Shown here in pieces: positions 16,867-25,303 of a stretch of 64,000 nucleotides of DNA. The DNA is from Amycolatopsis acidiphila (GTDB taxonomy: Bacteria; Actinomycetota; Actinomycetes; Mycobacteriales; Pseudonocardiaceae): NCBI RefSeq assembly GCF_021391495.1, contig NZ_CP090063.1:3472001-3536000 (forward strand), in the 5' to 3' direction. The stretch's first letter is position 1. Every line of letters begins with the position of its first letter. Below the pieces are notes generated by a model. That model was not told the origin of the DNA, searched no databases, and saw only the letters and a list, made by a program, of their open reading frames with translations. Made by a program: the position numbers and the translations under genes.

Positions 16867-16938
16867 AATGGATCCATTACGGCTTGCATTTGCTGATCCT
16901 GGCGAGCATAGTACGAAAAGAGTTGCCAGTTGGATCCA
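16867..16938. promoter_or_regulatory. Paired TGGATCCA operator sites in the GntR-VOC / E1-E2 divergent promoter
   Basis: A perfect 12-bp palindrome AATGGATCCATT (16867-16878) lies 10 bases upstream of the VOC start. A second copy of the TGGATCCA core (16931-16938) lies 33 bases upstream of the E1 start. Core-to-core distance is 62 bases. Two copies flanking a divergent promoter beside a GntR gene fit an operator pair. A further TGGATCCA occurs at 17722-17729 inside E1, so chance occurrence is not excluded. Confidence 0.5.
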
Positions 16939-16970
16939 TATGGCGAGAATTCCGTCTTCAAGGAGCATTG

Positions 16971-19151
16971 ATGCCCACCCGTGAGAACCTGGCTGCCGCC
17001 GCCCCGTGGGTCGAGCTGGCGACCTCGGCCGAGGACTGGGACGGCGCGGATCCGGACCTGCTGCTGCGGATGCTGGGCCAGGCGCTGTGGATCCGCACGT
17101 TCGAGGAGTACGTGCTGGAGCTGGCCGCGCAGGGGCTGGTGCACGGGCCGGCCCATTCGAGCATCGGGCAGGAGGGCGGCGCGGTCGGCTCGATCGTGTC
17201 GCTGCGCAGCGACGACTACGTCAACGGCTCGCACCGCGGGCACCACCAGTTCCTGGCGAAGGCGTTCGGGCACGTGATGGCCCGCAAGTCCGGCGTGCTG
17301 CCCGAGCTGGACGACGAGGTGCGCACGGTGCTGCGCCGCACCCTCGCCGAGATCTGCGGGCTGGCCGAGGGCTACTGCCGCGGCCGGGGCGGCTCGATGC
17401 ACCTGCGCTGGCGCGAGGCGGGCGCGATGGGCACGAACGCGATCGTCGGCGGCGGCGTCCCGCAGGCCGCGGGCTTCGCGTTCAACCAGCGCCGCGCGGG
17501 CACCGACGCCGTGACGGTGAGCTATTTCGGCGACGGGGCGGTGAACATCGGTTCGGTGCTGGAGACGTTCAACCTCGCCGCGGCCTGGCGGCTGCCGGTG
17601 TGCTTCTTCATCGAGAACAACCAGTACGCGGTCTCGACCTCGGTGGCCGAGGCGACCGCGGAGGCGCGGTTGTCCGGCCGTGGCCCGGGCTTCGGGATCC
17701 CGAGCTGGCGGGTCGACGGGATGGATCCACTGGCTGTGCACCTGGCCATGACCGACGCGCTGGCGCACATGCGCGCCGGGAACGGCCCGGCGATCGTGGA
17801 AGCCGACCTGTACCGGTACCTCCACCAGAACGGGCCGTACCCGGGCAGCGCGTTCGGCTACCGCGACAAGGCGGAGGAGCAGGCCTGGCGCGACCGTGAC
17901 CCGGTGGACCTGTTGCAGTCGCACGTGGTCCGGCGTGGACTGGCCACTGTGGACGAAGTGGCGGCCGCGCGCGAGGAGGTCACCGCGGCCCTGCACGAGA
18001 TCGGGGACTCGCTGCTCGAACCCGTGCCGGACGGCAAGCCGGGGCAGCGCCGGATCAAGGCCTCCGCCTGGCCCGGCCCCGGGTTCGTCGACGTCGGGGT
18101 GCGTGGTGACCTCGGTGAGCTGGCGGGGAGCCGGTACGAGGAGGCCGAAACGTTCTCGGGCGAGCTCGCCGAGCGCCGGTTCATCGACGTGGTGAGCGAG
18201 GTCCTCGGGCGCCGGCTGGAGACGGACGAGCGCGTCGTCGTGCTGGGCGAGGACGTGCACCGCCTCAAGGGCGGCACCAACGGCGCTACCCGCCGCGCTT
18301 GCGAGGTCGCGCCCGAACGGGTGCTGGGCACCCCGATCAGCGAGAACGCCTTCACCGGGCTCGGCGGCGGGATGGCACTGGACGGGCGGTTCCGGCCGAT
18401 CGTCGAGTACATGTACGCGGACTTCATGTGGGTCGCGGCCGACCAGTTGTTCAACCAGGTCGCCAAGGCCCGCCACATGTTCGGCGGCGAAAGCCCGGTG
18501 CCGTTCGTGTTGCGCACGAAGCTCGCCGCCGGTACCGGGTACGGCTCGCAGCACACGAACGATCCCGCCGGGGTGCTCGTGACGGCGCCCGGGCTGCGGG
18601 TGGTCGCGCCGTCGAACCCGTTCGACTACGTCGGCCTGCTCAACACCGCGCTCGCCTGCGACGACCCGGTCGTGGTGCTCGAGCACGTCGACCTCTACAC
18701 CTCGACCGGGGCAGGCCCGGTGTCCGATGTGGACTACCGGATCCCCGTCGGCAAGGCGGCGCTGCGCCGCGAAGGCGACGACCTGACCGTGATCTCGTAC
18801 CTGTCCATGGTCGGTCACTGCCTCGAAGCGCTCGACCAGGTGCCGCAGCTGCACGCCGACCTGGTCGACCTGCGCTGGCTGGACCCTGCCAGCCTCGACT
18901 GGGACACCATCGAGCGCAGCGTGCGCAAGACCAACCGCGTGCTGATCGTCGAGCAGGGCGCCCGCGGCATGTCGTACGGCGGATGGCTTGCCGACGAGAT
19001 CCAGCGCCGCCTGTTCGACTGGCTCGACGCGCCGATCGAGCGCGTCACCGGCGCGGAGGCCTCGCCGAGCATCAGCAAGGTCCTCGAGCGGGCCGCGATC
19101 GCCTGTACCGAGGAAGTCGTCACCGCACTGCGCGACATCGCCGCCCACTGA
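16971..19151 (+). CDS. 2-oxoacid dehydrogenase E1 component, fused alpha and beta subunits
   Basis: 726 residues from ATG 16971, with AAGGAGC just upstream. Residues about 30-330 are the E1-alpha (thiamine diphosphate) part: SSIGQEGGAVG, GSHRGHHQFLAKAFG, GRGGSMHL and the ThDP motif beginning GDGAVN at about 187 and ending with ENNQYAVST. Residues about 390-725 are the E1-beta transketolase-like part: VVVLGEDVHRLKGGTNG, TPISENAFTGLGGGMAL, QHTNDP, and VVLEHVDLY. The order and length match one-chain E1 enzymes such as those acting on branched-chain or related 2-oxo acids. The E2 gene follows after 26 bases. No E3 gene is present, so a shared dihydrolipoyl dehydrogenase elsewhere must be used. 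Confidence 0.92.
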   Translation: MPTRENLAAAAPWVELATSAEDWDGADPDLLLRMLGQALWIRTFEEYVLELAAQGLVHGPAHSSIGQEGGAVGSIVSLRSDDYVNGSHRGHHQFLAKAFGHVMARKSGVLPELDDEVRTVLRRTLAEICGLAEGYCRGRGGSMHLRWREAGAMGTNAIVGGGVPQAAGFAFNQRRAGTDAVTVSYFGDGAVNIGSVLETFNLAAAWRLPVCFFIENNQYAVSTSVAEATAEARLSGRGPGFGIPSWRVDGMDPLAVHLAMTDALAHMRAGNGPAIVEADLYRYLHQNGPYPGSAFGYRDKAEEQAWRDRDPVDLLQSHVVRRGLATVDEVAAAREEVTAALHEIGDSLLEPVPDGKPGQRRIKASAWPGPGFVDVGVRGDLGELAGSRYEEAETFSGELAERRFIDVVSEVLGRRLETDERVVVLGEDVHRLKGGTNGATRRACEVAPERVLGTPISENAFTGLGGGMALDGRFRPIVEYMYADFMWVAADQLFNQVAKARHMFGGESPVPFVLRTKLAAGTGYGSQHTNDPAGVLVTAPGLRVVAPSNPFDYVGLLNTALACDDPVVVLEHVDLYTSTGAGPVSDVDYRIPVGKAALRREGDDLTVISYLSMVGHCLEALDQVPQLHADLVDLRWLDPASLDWDTIERSVRKTNRVLIVEQGARGMSYGGWLADEIQRRLFDWLDAPIERVTGAEASPSISKVLERAAIACTEEVVTALRDIAAH

Positions 19152-19177
19152 CGTCGAGAGAACGAGGAGCCCCAACC

Positions 19178-20425
19178 ATGGCGACGCTGCTGCGTATGCC
19201 CGAAGTCGCGGCCGGTGCGAGTGAAGCCGTGCTGTCCGAATGGCTGGTGAAGGAGAACGACCCGTTCCGGGCGGGCGACCCGATCGCGGTGATCGAGACC
19301 GACAAGGCATCGGTCGAGCTCGCCGCCGAGGAGGACGCGACGATCCTGCGTGCCCTGGTGCCCGGCGGCACTTCGGTCGAGGTCGGCTCGCCGATGGCGG
19401 TGCTGGGTGCCGGCGGGGAGGAGGCCGGTGATCTCGACCGCGTGCTGGCCGACCTCGGCGTTGCCGGGACGTCCGCACCGGCCCCCGCCCCGGCCCGCCG
19501 CGAAGTTCCGGCCCCGGCACCGGAACCCGTGCCCGCCGACACTGCCCGGCGCGTCTTCATCAGCCCGCTCGCTCGCAAACTGCTCAAGGAAGCCGGCCTC
19601 GCTCCGGAGCGGGTGCCGGGCACCGGCCCGAACGGCCGGATCGTCCGCCGGGACGTCGAGCAGGCGATCGCCGCCGCGCGGCAGCACGCCACCGCGCCGA
19701 CCGCTCCGTCCTCGGCGACCGCGCCCGCAGAACCGGTGGCCGGGGACGGTTTCCAGGAGATCCCGCACTCCCGGCCGCGCCGCGCGATCGCCGCCCGGCT
19801 CACCGAGAGCAAGCGGACGGTTCCGCACTTCTACCTCAAGCGCACCGCCCGGGTGGACGAGCTGCTGGCTCTGCGGCAGCGGCTCAACGCGGTGTCCCCG
19901 CACAAGATCTCGGTCAACGACCTGGTGCTCCGCGCGGTCGCGGTGGCCCACCAGGAGGTCCCCGAGGCGAACGTCGTGTGGACCGACGACGCGCTGCGGC
20001 AGTTCGACTCGGCCGACATCGCCGTCGCCATCGCGGCCGGGCGTGGGCTCGTCACCCCGGTGCTGCGCGGGGTGGAGAAGAGCACGCCGAGCGCGATCGC
20101 GGCACAGGTGCGGAAGTTCGCCCGGCAGGCCGACGACGGCACCCTGCGCCAGAGCGATCTCGAAGGCGGCTCGATCAGCGTGACGAACCTCGGCATGTAC
20201 GGCGTCGAGGAGTTCTCGGCGATCATCAACCCACCGCATTCGGCGATCCTGGCCGTCGGCGCGGCCGTCGCGACCCCGGTCGTGGTCGATGGCGCCGTCG
20301 GGGTCGCGACACAGCTGACGCTCGTGCTGTCGGTCGACCACCGTGCCATCGACGGCGCGCTCGCCGCCCGCTGGATGGCGGCACTGGTGCGGACGCTGGA
20401 AGAACCGCTGCGGCTGGTCGCCTAA
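19178..20425 (+). CDS. Dihydrolipoyl acyltransferase (E2) of a 2-oxoacid dehydrogenase complex
   Basis: 415 residues. The single lipoyl domain is residues 1-77, with the lipoylated lysine K43 in IETDKASVE. A flexible Ala/Pro linker follows, then the peripheral E3/E1-binding domain near 125-165 (ISPLARKLLKEAGL, GTGPNGRIVRRDVEQAI), a second linker, and the acyltransferase domain from about 190. The catalytic HRAIDG motif has H388 and D392. It has one lipoyl domain rather than the two or three found in many pyruvate complexes. It lies 26 bases after E1 in the same operon, and its TAA stop overlaps the end of the convergent LacI gene by four bases. Confidence 0.93.
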   Translation: MATLLRMPEVAAGASEAVLSEWLVKENDPFRAGDPIAVIETDKASVELAAEEDATILRALVPGGTSVEVGSPMAVLGAGGEEAGDLDRVLADLGVAGTSAPAPAPARREVPAPAPEPVPADTARRVFISPLARKLLKEAGLAPERVPGTGPNGRIVRRDVEQAIAAARQHATAPTAPSSATAPAEPVAGDGFQEIPHSRPRRAIAARLTESKRTVPHFYLKRTARVDELLALRQRLNAVSPHKISVNDLVLRAVAVAHQEVPEANVVWTDDALRQFDSADIAVAIAAGRGLVTPVLRGVEKSTPSAIAAQVRKFARQADDGTLRQSDLEGGSISVTNLGMYGVEEFSAIINPPHSAILAVGAAVATPVVVDGAVGVATQLTLVLSVDHRAIDGALAARWMAALVRTLEEPLRLVA

Positions 20426-21423
20426 GGCGGCGGCGCCGTCGACCCGCGCACCACCAGGTGCAGCGGAAGCGACACCGTCTTCGCCGCGCGGTCGGGGCGG
20501 TCCAGCTGCTCCAGCAGCAACTGGGCCGCCTCCGCGCCGAGCCGGTGGTGCGGCACGTGCACGGTGGTCAGCGGCGGCACCAGCTTGTCCACGAAGCGCA
20601 TGTCGTTGAAGCCGATCACCGACACGTCCCGCGGGCAGTCCAACCCGCGCTCGCGCAGCACCTGCAGCGCGCCCAGGGCGATCATGTCGTTGCCGGCGAC
20701 GATGCCGGTGGTCGCGGGGTGCTCGTCGAGCAGTCGCCGCGCCGCGTCGATGCCGGCCTCCTCGGTGTAGGACGCGCATTCGACCACCGGCGCCTCGTCC
20801 CCGGCGTGCTGGCGGAACGCCCGTGCCCGCACCGAGCCGGTCGACATCCCGGCCGGCCCGGCCAGGTGCGCGAGCCGGCGGTGACCGAGCCCCCTCAGGT
20901 GCTCCACCGCGGCGGCCACCCCGGCCGCGTCGTCGCCGGTCACCGCCGGGAACAGCGGAAGGTCTGTCGACCGGTTCACCAGCACGACCGCGATGCCCTG
21001 GTCGTGCGCGCGGGTCAGCAACCGGTCGTCGCGGCGAGCGGTGGCGATCAGGAACCCGTCCACCCGCCGGGACAGCAGCGCGTCGAACTGGGCGTCGGCG
21101 CGCTCCGGGTCGTTGTCGGTGTTCGCCAGCAGCGCGGTGTACCCCTGGCTGCCCAGCGCGTCCTCGATGCCCCGGACCACCAGCGGGAACAGCGGGTTGG
21201 TGAGGTCCGGGATGAGCACCCCGACCGTGGCCGACCGGTTCGTGCTGAGGCTGCGCGCGACCGTGTTCGGCTGGTAGCGCAGCCGTTTCGCCGCCGTCAG
21301 CACCCGGCGCGCCGTCGCCGGGTTCACCTGGCCGTTCGTGCGGGGGTTGAGAGCCCGGGACGCGGTCGCCTTGTGCACTCCGGCGAGCTTGGCGACATCG
21401 GCGATCGTGGGCGGCTTCTCCAT
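20422..21423 (-). CDS. LacI family transcriptional regulator
   Basis: 333 residues. The N-terminal HTH plus hinge helix is canonical (TIADVAKLAGVHKATASRALN, residues 6-26, then RLRYQPNTVARSLSTNRS). The periplasmic-binding-like effector domain follows (VGVLIPDLTNPLFPLVVRGIEDAL, GIVAGNDMIALGALQVLRERG, DVSVIGFNDM), ending LVVRGSTAPP. It is divergent from the five-gene operon starting at 21628. Two LacI-type operators lie between them, one only 20 bases upstream of its own start. It therefore should repress itself and that operon, with a small catabolite as inducer. Confidence 0.94.
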   Translation of the reverse strand: MEKPPTIADVAKLAGVHKATASRALNPRTNGQVNPATARRVLTAAKRLRYQPNTVARSLSTNRSATVGVLIPDLTNPLFPLVVRGIEDALGSQGYTALLANTDNDPERADAQFDALLSRRVDGFLIATARRDDRLLTRAHDQGIAVVLVNRSTDLPLFPAVTGDDAAGVAAAVEHLRGLGHRRLAHLAGPAGMSTGSVRARAFRQHAGDEAPVVECASYTEEAGIDAARRLLDEHPATTGIVAGNDMIALGALQVLRERGLDCPRDVSVIGFNDMRFVDKLVPPLTTVHVPHHRLGAEAAQLLLEQLDRPDRAAKTVSLPLHLVVRGSTAPPP

Positions 21424-21442
21424 CCCGACATCATACGGTTAC

Positions 21443-21456
21443 TGCAACCGATCGCA
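21443..21456. promoter_or_regulatory. LacI operator O2 (imperfect), autoregulatory
   Basis: TGCAACCGATCGCA differs from the perfect site at 21521-21534 in only three positions and keeps the central CpG and outer TGC/GCA arms. It lies 20 bases upstream of the LacI ATG. The distance between the centres of the two sites is 78 bases, suitable for looping by a tetramer or for independent binding by dimers. Confidence 0.75.
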
Positions 21457-21487
21457 GCACACGCACCAGGATCTTTCCGGGCTTTTC

Positions 21488-21534
21488 TTGACAAGTTCAC
21501 CGGGTCGGTTCAGGCTTGACTGCAACCGGTTGCA
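21488..21534 (+). promoter_or_regulatory. Promoter and perfect LacI operator O1 of the catabolic operon
   Basis: A consensus -35 TTGACA (21488-21493) is followed after 17 bases by a weak -10 CAGGCT (21511-21516). The 14-bp perfect palindrome TGCAACCGGTTGCA (21521-21534) covers the expected start point, the classical position for LacI-type repression. The first gene starts at 21628 after a leader of about 100 bases. Confidence 0.75.
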
Positions 21535-21627
21535 AGAGGTCTGGCGAAACCAGAGGACGCCGACCCGGTACCCGCGCCGCGACCGGGTGTGAAGCGGGTC
21601 GATCGAGATCGTCGAGGAGGACGAAAC

Positions 21628-22569
21628 ATGGGTTACCGTCCCACCGAGCACCCGCGGATCGGGTGGATCGGCACCGGCCGGATGGGGTTCGAACTGGCGG
21701 CCCGGCTGCTCAGGGCCGGCCACGACGTGGCCGTCTACAACCGCACGCGTGCCAAGGCCGAGCCGCTGGTGGAGCTGGGGGCGTCCGTTGTGGACAGCCC
21801 GGCCGGGCTCGCCGACCGTGACGTGGTCTTCGTGATGGTGTCCGCTTCGGCGGATCTCGCGGCGGTGACCACGGGCGAGAACGGCGTGCTGAGCAGGACC
21901 GATGCGGCGCCGGGGCTGATCGTGGACTCGTCCACGGTGTCCACCGAGGCATCCGCCGAAGCGCGCGCCGCGGCGCACGCCCGCGACACGGACTTCCTCG
22001 CCGCCCCGGTGAGCGGCAATCCCAAGGTCGTCAAGTCGGGCAAGCTGACCCTGGCCGTGTCCGGGCCCCGCCCGGCGTTCGACGCCGCGCGCCCGCTGCT
22101 GGAGCTGCTCGGCCGTGGCGTCACCTATGTCGGCGAGGGCGAGGTGGCGCGCCTGGTCAAGATCGCTCACAACGTGTTCCTCGGCGTGGTGACCCAGGCG
22201 CTGGCGGAGATCACCGTGCTGGCCGAAAAGGGCGGCACCAGCCGGGCGGCGTTCCTCGAGTTCCTCAACAACTCGGTGATGGGCTCGGTGTTCAGCCGGT
22301 ACAAGACGCCCGCGCTGGTCAACCTGGACTTCACCCCGACGTTCACGATGCCGTTGCTGCGCAAGGACTTCGACCTCGGGCTCGCCGCGGCTCGCGAGCT
22401 GGAGGTGTCGATGCCGGTCGCTTCCGCGACCGCGCAGCTGGTGTGGGAGGCCATCGCCGCGGGCTCGCGGGAGAACGACTTCGCCGAGCTGATCCTGGAG
22501 CAGGCACGGCGGTCGGGGATCGAGCTCAAGCCCGAGCACGTGACCGTCGACGACGGCCTGGAGGCCTGA
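21628..22569 (+). CDS. NAD(P)-dependent 3-hydroxyisobutyrate dehydrogenase-family protein
   Basis: 313 residues from ATG 21628, preceded by GGAGGA at a good distance; an earlier in-frame start at 21589 lacks such a site. The Rossmann motif is IGTGRMG (14-20). The substrate-binding segment DFLAAPVSGNPKVVKSGKLTL follows, and the catalytic lysine is K178 in LVKIAHNV. The C-terminal all-helical domain (LLRKDFDLGLAAARELEVSMPV) is typical of beta-hydroxyacid dehydrogenases (3-hydroxyisobutyrate, tartronate semialdehyde, glyoxylate reductases). It is the first gene of a LacI-controlled operon and likely oxidises a 3-hydroxy acid to the semialdehyde handled by the downstream aldehyde dehydrogenase. 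One base separates it from the next gene. Confidence 0.9.
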   Translation: MGYRPTEHPRIGWIGTGRMGFELAARLLRAGHDVAVYNRTRAKAEPLVELGASVVDSPAGLADRDVVFVMVSASADLAAVTTGENGVLSRTDAAPGLIVDSSTVSTEASAEARAAAHARDTDFLAAPVSGNPKVVKSGKLTLAVSGPRPAFDAARPLLELLGRGVTYVGEGEVARLVKIAHNVFLGVVTQALAEITVLAEKGGTSRAAFLEFLNNSVMGSVFSRYKTPALVNLDFTPTFTMPLLRKDFDLGLAAARELEVSMPVASATAQLVWEAIAAGSRENDFAELILEQARRSGIELKPEHVTVDDGLEA

Positions 22570-22570
22570 G

Positions 22571-23824
22571 ATGACCGCCGTCGCGACCGCTCGCCCCCTG
22601 CCGGCGCCGGGACACGGTGCGGTCGACTTCGAGCAGCGCGTGGACTTCGGCCGCTTGCGCGACTACCGGATCGGCCGGGCCAGGGCGGCGCTGGAGTCCT
22701 CCGAGTGCGGGGCCTTCCTGCTGTTCGACTTCTACAACATCCGGTACGTGACGCAGACGTGGATCGGCGGCGCGCTGGGCGACAAGATGACCCGGTACGC
22801 ACTGCTGCCCCGGGGCGGCGAGCCGGTGCTGTGGGACTTCGGCTCCGCCGCGAAACACCACCAGCTCTACTCGCCGTGGCTGCTGCCGGAGAACTCCCGC
22901 GCGGGGATGCTGGGCCTGCGCGGGGCGATCGCGCCGAGCGCGGGGCTGATGGAGTCCGCGGTGCGGGAGATCAAGGGCATGCTCACCGACGCGGGGCTGG
23001 CGGACCAGCCGGTCGGGGTGGACATCGTCGAGCCGCCGTTCCTGTTCGAGCTGCAGCGGCAGGGGCTGCGGGTGCTCGACGCGCAGCAGCTGATGCTCGA
23101 CGCGCGGCAGATCAAGTCGGCCGACGAGATCACGCTGCTCACACAGGCCGCCGCGATGGTCGACGGCGTGTACCAGGACATCGTCGAGGTGCTCAAGCCC
23201 GGTATCCGGGAGAACGAGATCGTCGCGCTGGCGAACAAGCGGCTGTACGAGATGGGCTCGGACCAGGTCGAGGCGATCAACGCGGTGTCGGGGGAGCGGT
23301 GCAACCCGCATCCGCACAACTTCTCCGACCGCCTCATCCGCCCCGGCGACCAGGCGTTCTTCGACATCATCCAGTCCTACAACGGCTACCGGACCTGCTA
23401 CTACCGCACGTTCAGCGTCGGCAGCGCGACCGCAGCCCAGCGCGACGCCTACACCAGGGCCCGCGAATGGATGGACGCCGCCATCGAGGTGGTCGGCCCC
23501 GGCGTCGGCACCGACGAGGTCGCGCGCGTGTGGCCCGCCGCGACCGAGTTCGGGTTCGACAGCGAGATGGCCGCGTTCGGCCTGCAGTTCGGCCACGGGC
23601 TCGGGCTCGGCCTGCACGAACGGCCGATCATCTCCCGGCTCAACAGCCTCACCAACCCGGTGCAGGTCCAGCCCGGCATGGTGTTCGCGCTCGAGACTTA
23701 CTGCCCGGCCGCCGACGGCTTCTCCGCGGCACGGATCGAGGAGGAGGTCGTCGTGACCGAGCACGGCGCGCACGTGATCACCAAGTTCCCGGCGCAGGAA
23801 CTGTTCATCGCCAACGAGTACTGA
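22571..23824 (+). CDS. M24-family (creatinase/Xaa-Pro peptidase-fold) hydrolase with an altered metal site
   Basis: 417 residues. The N-terminal creatinase-like domain (GAFLLFDFYNIRYVTQTW) is followed by the pita-bread domain from about residue 180 (ARQIKSADEITLLTQAAAM). Expected metal ligands are D265 (FFDIIQSYNGY), H342 (GHGLGLGLHE), E375 (FALETY) and E390 (ARIEEEV). The second aspartate, expected eleven residues after D265, is replaced by C276 (YRTCYYRTF). A dinuclear metallopeptidase site is therefore incomplete. Metal-free relatives such as creatinase hydrolyse small non-peptide substrates, and DddP-type members cleave DMSP. Given the operon, hydrolysis of a small catabolite is more likely than peptide cleavage. 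Confidence 0.85.
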   Translation: MTAVATARPLPAPGHGAVDFEQRVDFGRLRDYRIGRARAALESSECGAFLLFDFYNIRYVTQTWIGGALGDKMTRYALLPRGGEPVLWDFGSAAKHHQLYSPWLLPENSRAGMLGLRGAIAPSAGLMESAVREIKGMLTDAGLADQPVGVDIVEPPFLFELQRQGLRVLDAQQLMLDARQIKSADEITLLTQAAAMVDGVYQDIVEVLKPGIRENEIVALANKRLYEMGSDQVEAINAVSGERCNPHPHNFSDRLIRPGDQAFFDIIQSYNGYRTCYYRTFSVGSATAAQRDAYTRAREWMDAAIEVVGPGVGTDEVARVWPAATEFGFDSEMAAFGLQFGHGLGLGLHERPIISRLNSLTNPVQVQPGMVFALETYCPAADGFSAARIEEEVVVTEHGAHVITKFPAQELFIANEY

Positions 23825-23834
23825 CAGGAGTGCC

Positions 23835-25298
23835 GTGAAGACCATCGACCCCGACTCGATCGTGAAGGGCGTGCCGGTCGAGCTGTTCATCGGCGGCGCC
23901 TGGCGGCCGGCCTCGGACGGCGCCCGGATCTCCGTCGCCGACCCGGCGACGGAACAGGAGATCGCCTCGGTCGCCAGCGGTTCCGTGGCCGACGGGCTCG
24001 ACGCCGTGACCGCCGCCCACCGGGCGGGACCGGGCTGGGCGGCGACCGCGCCGCGGGAGCGCGCCGAGATCCTGCGCCGTGCCTTCGACCTGATGACCGA
24101 ACGGACGGACGAGCTGGCCGCGTTGATCGTGCTGGAGAACGGCAAGACGCTGGCGGACGCTCGCGGGGAGGTCGCCTACGCGGCTGAGTTCTTCCGCTGG
24201 TACTCGGAAGAAGCGGTGCGGAGTCTCGGCACCGTCCAAACGGCACCGTCCGGGACGAACCGCATTCTCGTGCTGCGGCAGCCCATCGGGGTCTGCGTGC
24301 TGGTGACGCCGTGGAACTTCCCGGCCGCGATGGCGACGCGCAAGATCGGTCCCGCGCTCGCCGCGGGCTGCACCGTGGTGCTCAAGCCGGCCAGCGAAAC
24401 CCCGCTGACGGCGCTCGCGATCGGTGGGATCCTCACCGAGGCAGGCGTGCCCGCCGGGGTGGTGAACGTCCTGCCGTCGGCCCGGTCCGGGCCGGTCGTG
24501 CGGGCGATGCTGGACGACCCGCGGGTGCGCAAGGTGTCGTTCACCGGCTCGACCGAGGTCGGCCGGGCGCTGCTGTCCGGTGCTGCGAAGACCGTGGTGA
24601 GCTCGTCGATGGAACTGGGCGGCAACGCGCCGTTCCTCGTGTTCGCCGACGCCGACCTCGAAGCGGCGGTGGACATCGCGATGGTCGCGAAGATGCGCAA
24701 CGGCGGAGAGGCGTGCACCGCGGCGAACCGGTTCTACGTCGAGCGTGCGGTGGCGGACGAGTTCACCGCCCTGCTCACGACCCGCATGGGCGGGCTGCGG
24801 ATGGGGCACGGACTCGACGAGGAGGTGGCGCTCGGCCCGCTGGTCAACGCCGAGTCGCGGGACAAGGTGGCGGCACTCGTGGCGCAGACGGTGGCGATGG
24901 GCGCCACCGCCGCCACCGGAGGATCCATTGTGGGCGGTACGGGACATTTCTACCCGCCGACGGTGCTCGCGGACGTGCCGCCCGGCGCGCCGGTGCTGAC
25001 GCAGGAGATCTTCGGCCCGGTGGCGCCGGTCGTCGCGTTCGACGGGGAAACGGAGGCGGTGGCGCTCGCGAACGACACCGAGTACGGGTTGGTGTCCTAC
25101 GTCTGCACCGGCGACCTCGCGAAGGGGCTGCGGGTCGCCGAGGCACTGGACTCCGGCATGGTCGGGCTCAACCGCGGCATCGTCTCCGACCCCGCCGCGC
25201 CCTTCGGCGGCACGAAGCAGAGCGGAATCGGTCGTGAAGGCGGGCACGAAGGCATGCTGGAGTTCACCGAGTCCAAGTACATCGCGGTCGAGTGGTGA
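23835..25298 (+). CDS. NAD(P)-dependent aldehyde dehydrogenase, succinate-semialdehyde dehydrogenase-like
   Basis: 487 residues from GTG 23835, ten bases after the M24 gene. Conserved ALDH elements are present: VTPWNFPAAMATRKIGPALAAG, KPASETPLTALAI, FTGSTEVGR, general-base E260 in MELGGNAP, nucleophile C294 in NGGEACTAANRF, EIFGPVAP, and FGGTKQSGIGREGG. The GEACTAANR context is that of GabD-like succinate-semialdehyde dehydrogenases. In this operon it probably oxidises the semialdehyde made by the first enzyme. Its end abuts the first amidohydrolase gene. The exact substrate is inferred. Confidence 0.92.
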   Translation: MKTIDPDSIVKGVPVELFIGGAWRPASDGARISVADPATEQEIASVASGSVADGLDAVTAAHRAGPGWAATAPRERAEILRRAFDLMTERTDELAALIVLENGKTLADARGEVAYAAEFFRWYSEEAVRSLGTVQTAPSGTNRILVLRQPIGVCVLVTPWNFPAAMATRKIGPALAAGCTVVLKPASETPLTALAIGGILTEAGVPAGVVNVLPSARSGPVVRAMLDDPRVRKVSFTGSTEVGRALLSGAAKTVVSSSMELGGNAPFLVFADADLEAAVDIAMVAKMRNGGEACTAANRFYVERAVADEFTALLTTRMGGLRMGHGLDEEVALGPLVNAESRDKVAALVAQTVAMGATAATGGSIVGGTGHFYPPTVLADVPPGAPVLTQEIFGPVAPVVAFDGETEAVALANDTEYGLVSYVCTGDLAKGLRVAEALDSGMVGLNRGIVSDPAAPFGGTKQSGIGREGGHEGMLEFTESKYIAVEW

Positions 25299-25303
25299 GC
25301 GCG

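Noticed and set aside
17722..17729. Third TGGATCCA copy as a further GntR operator
   Set aside because: It lies within the E1 coding sequence in conserved codons and lacks the extended palindrome. It is kept only as a warning that the core can occur by chance.
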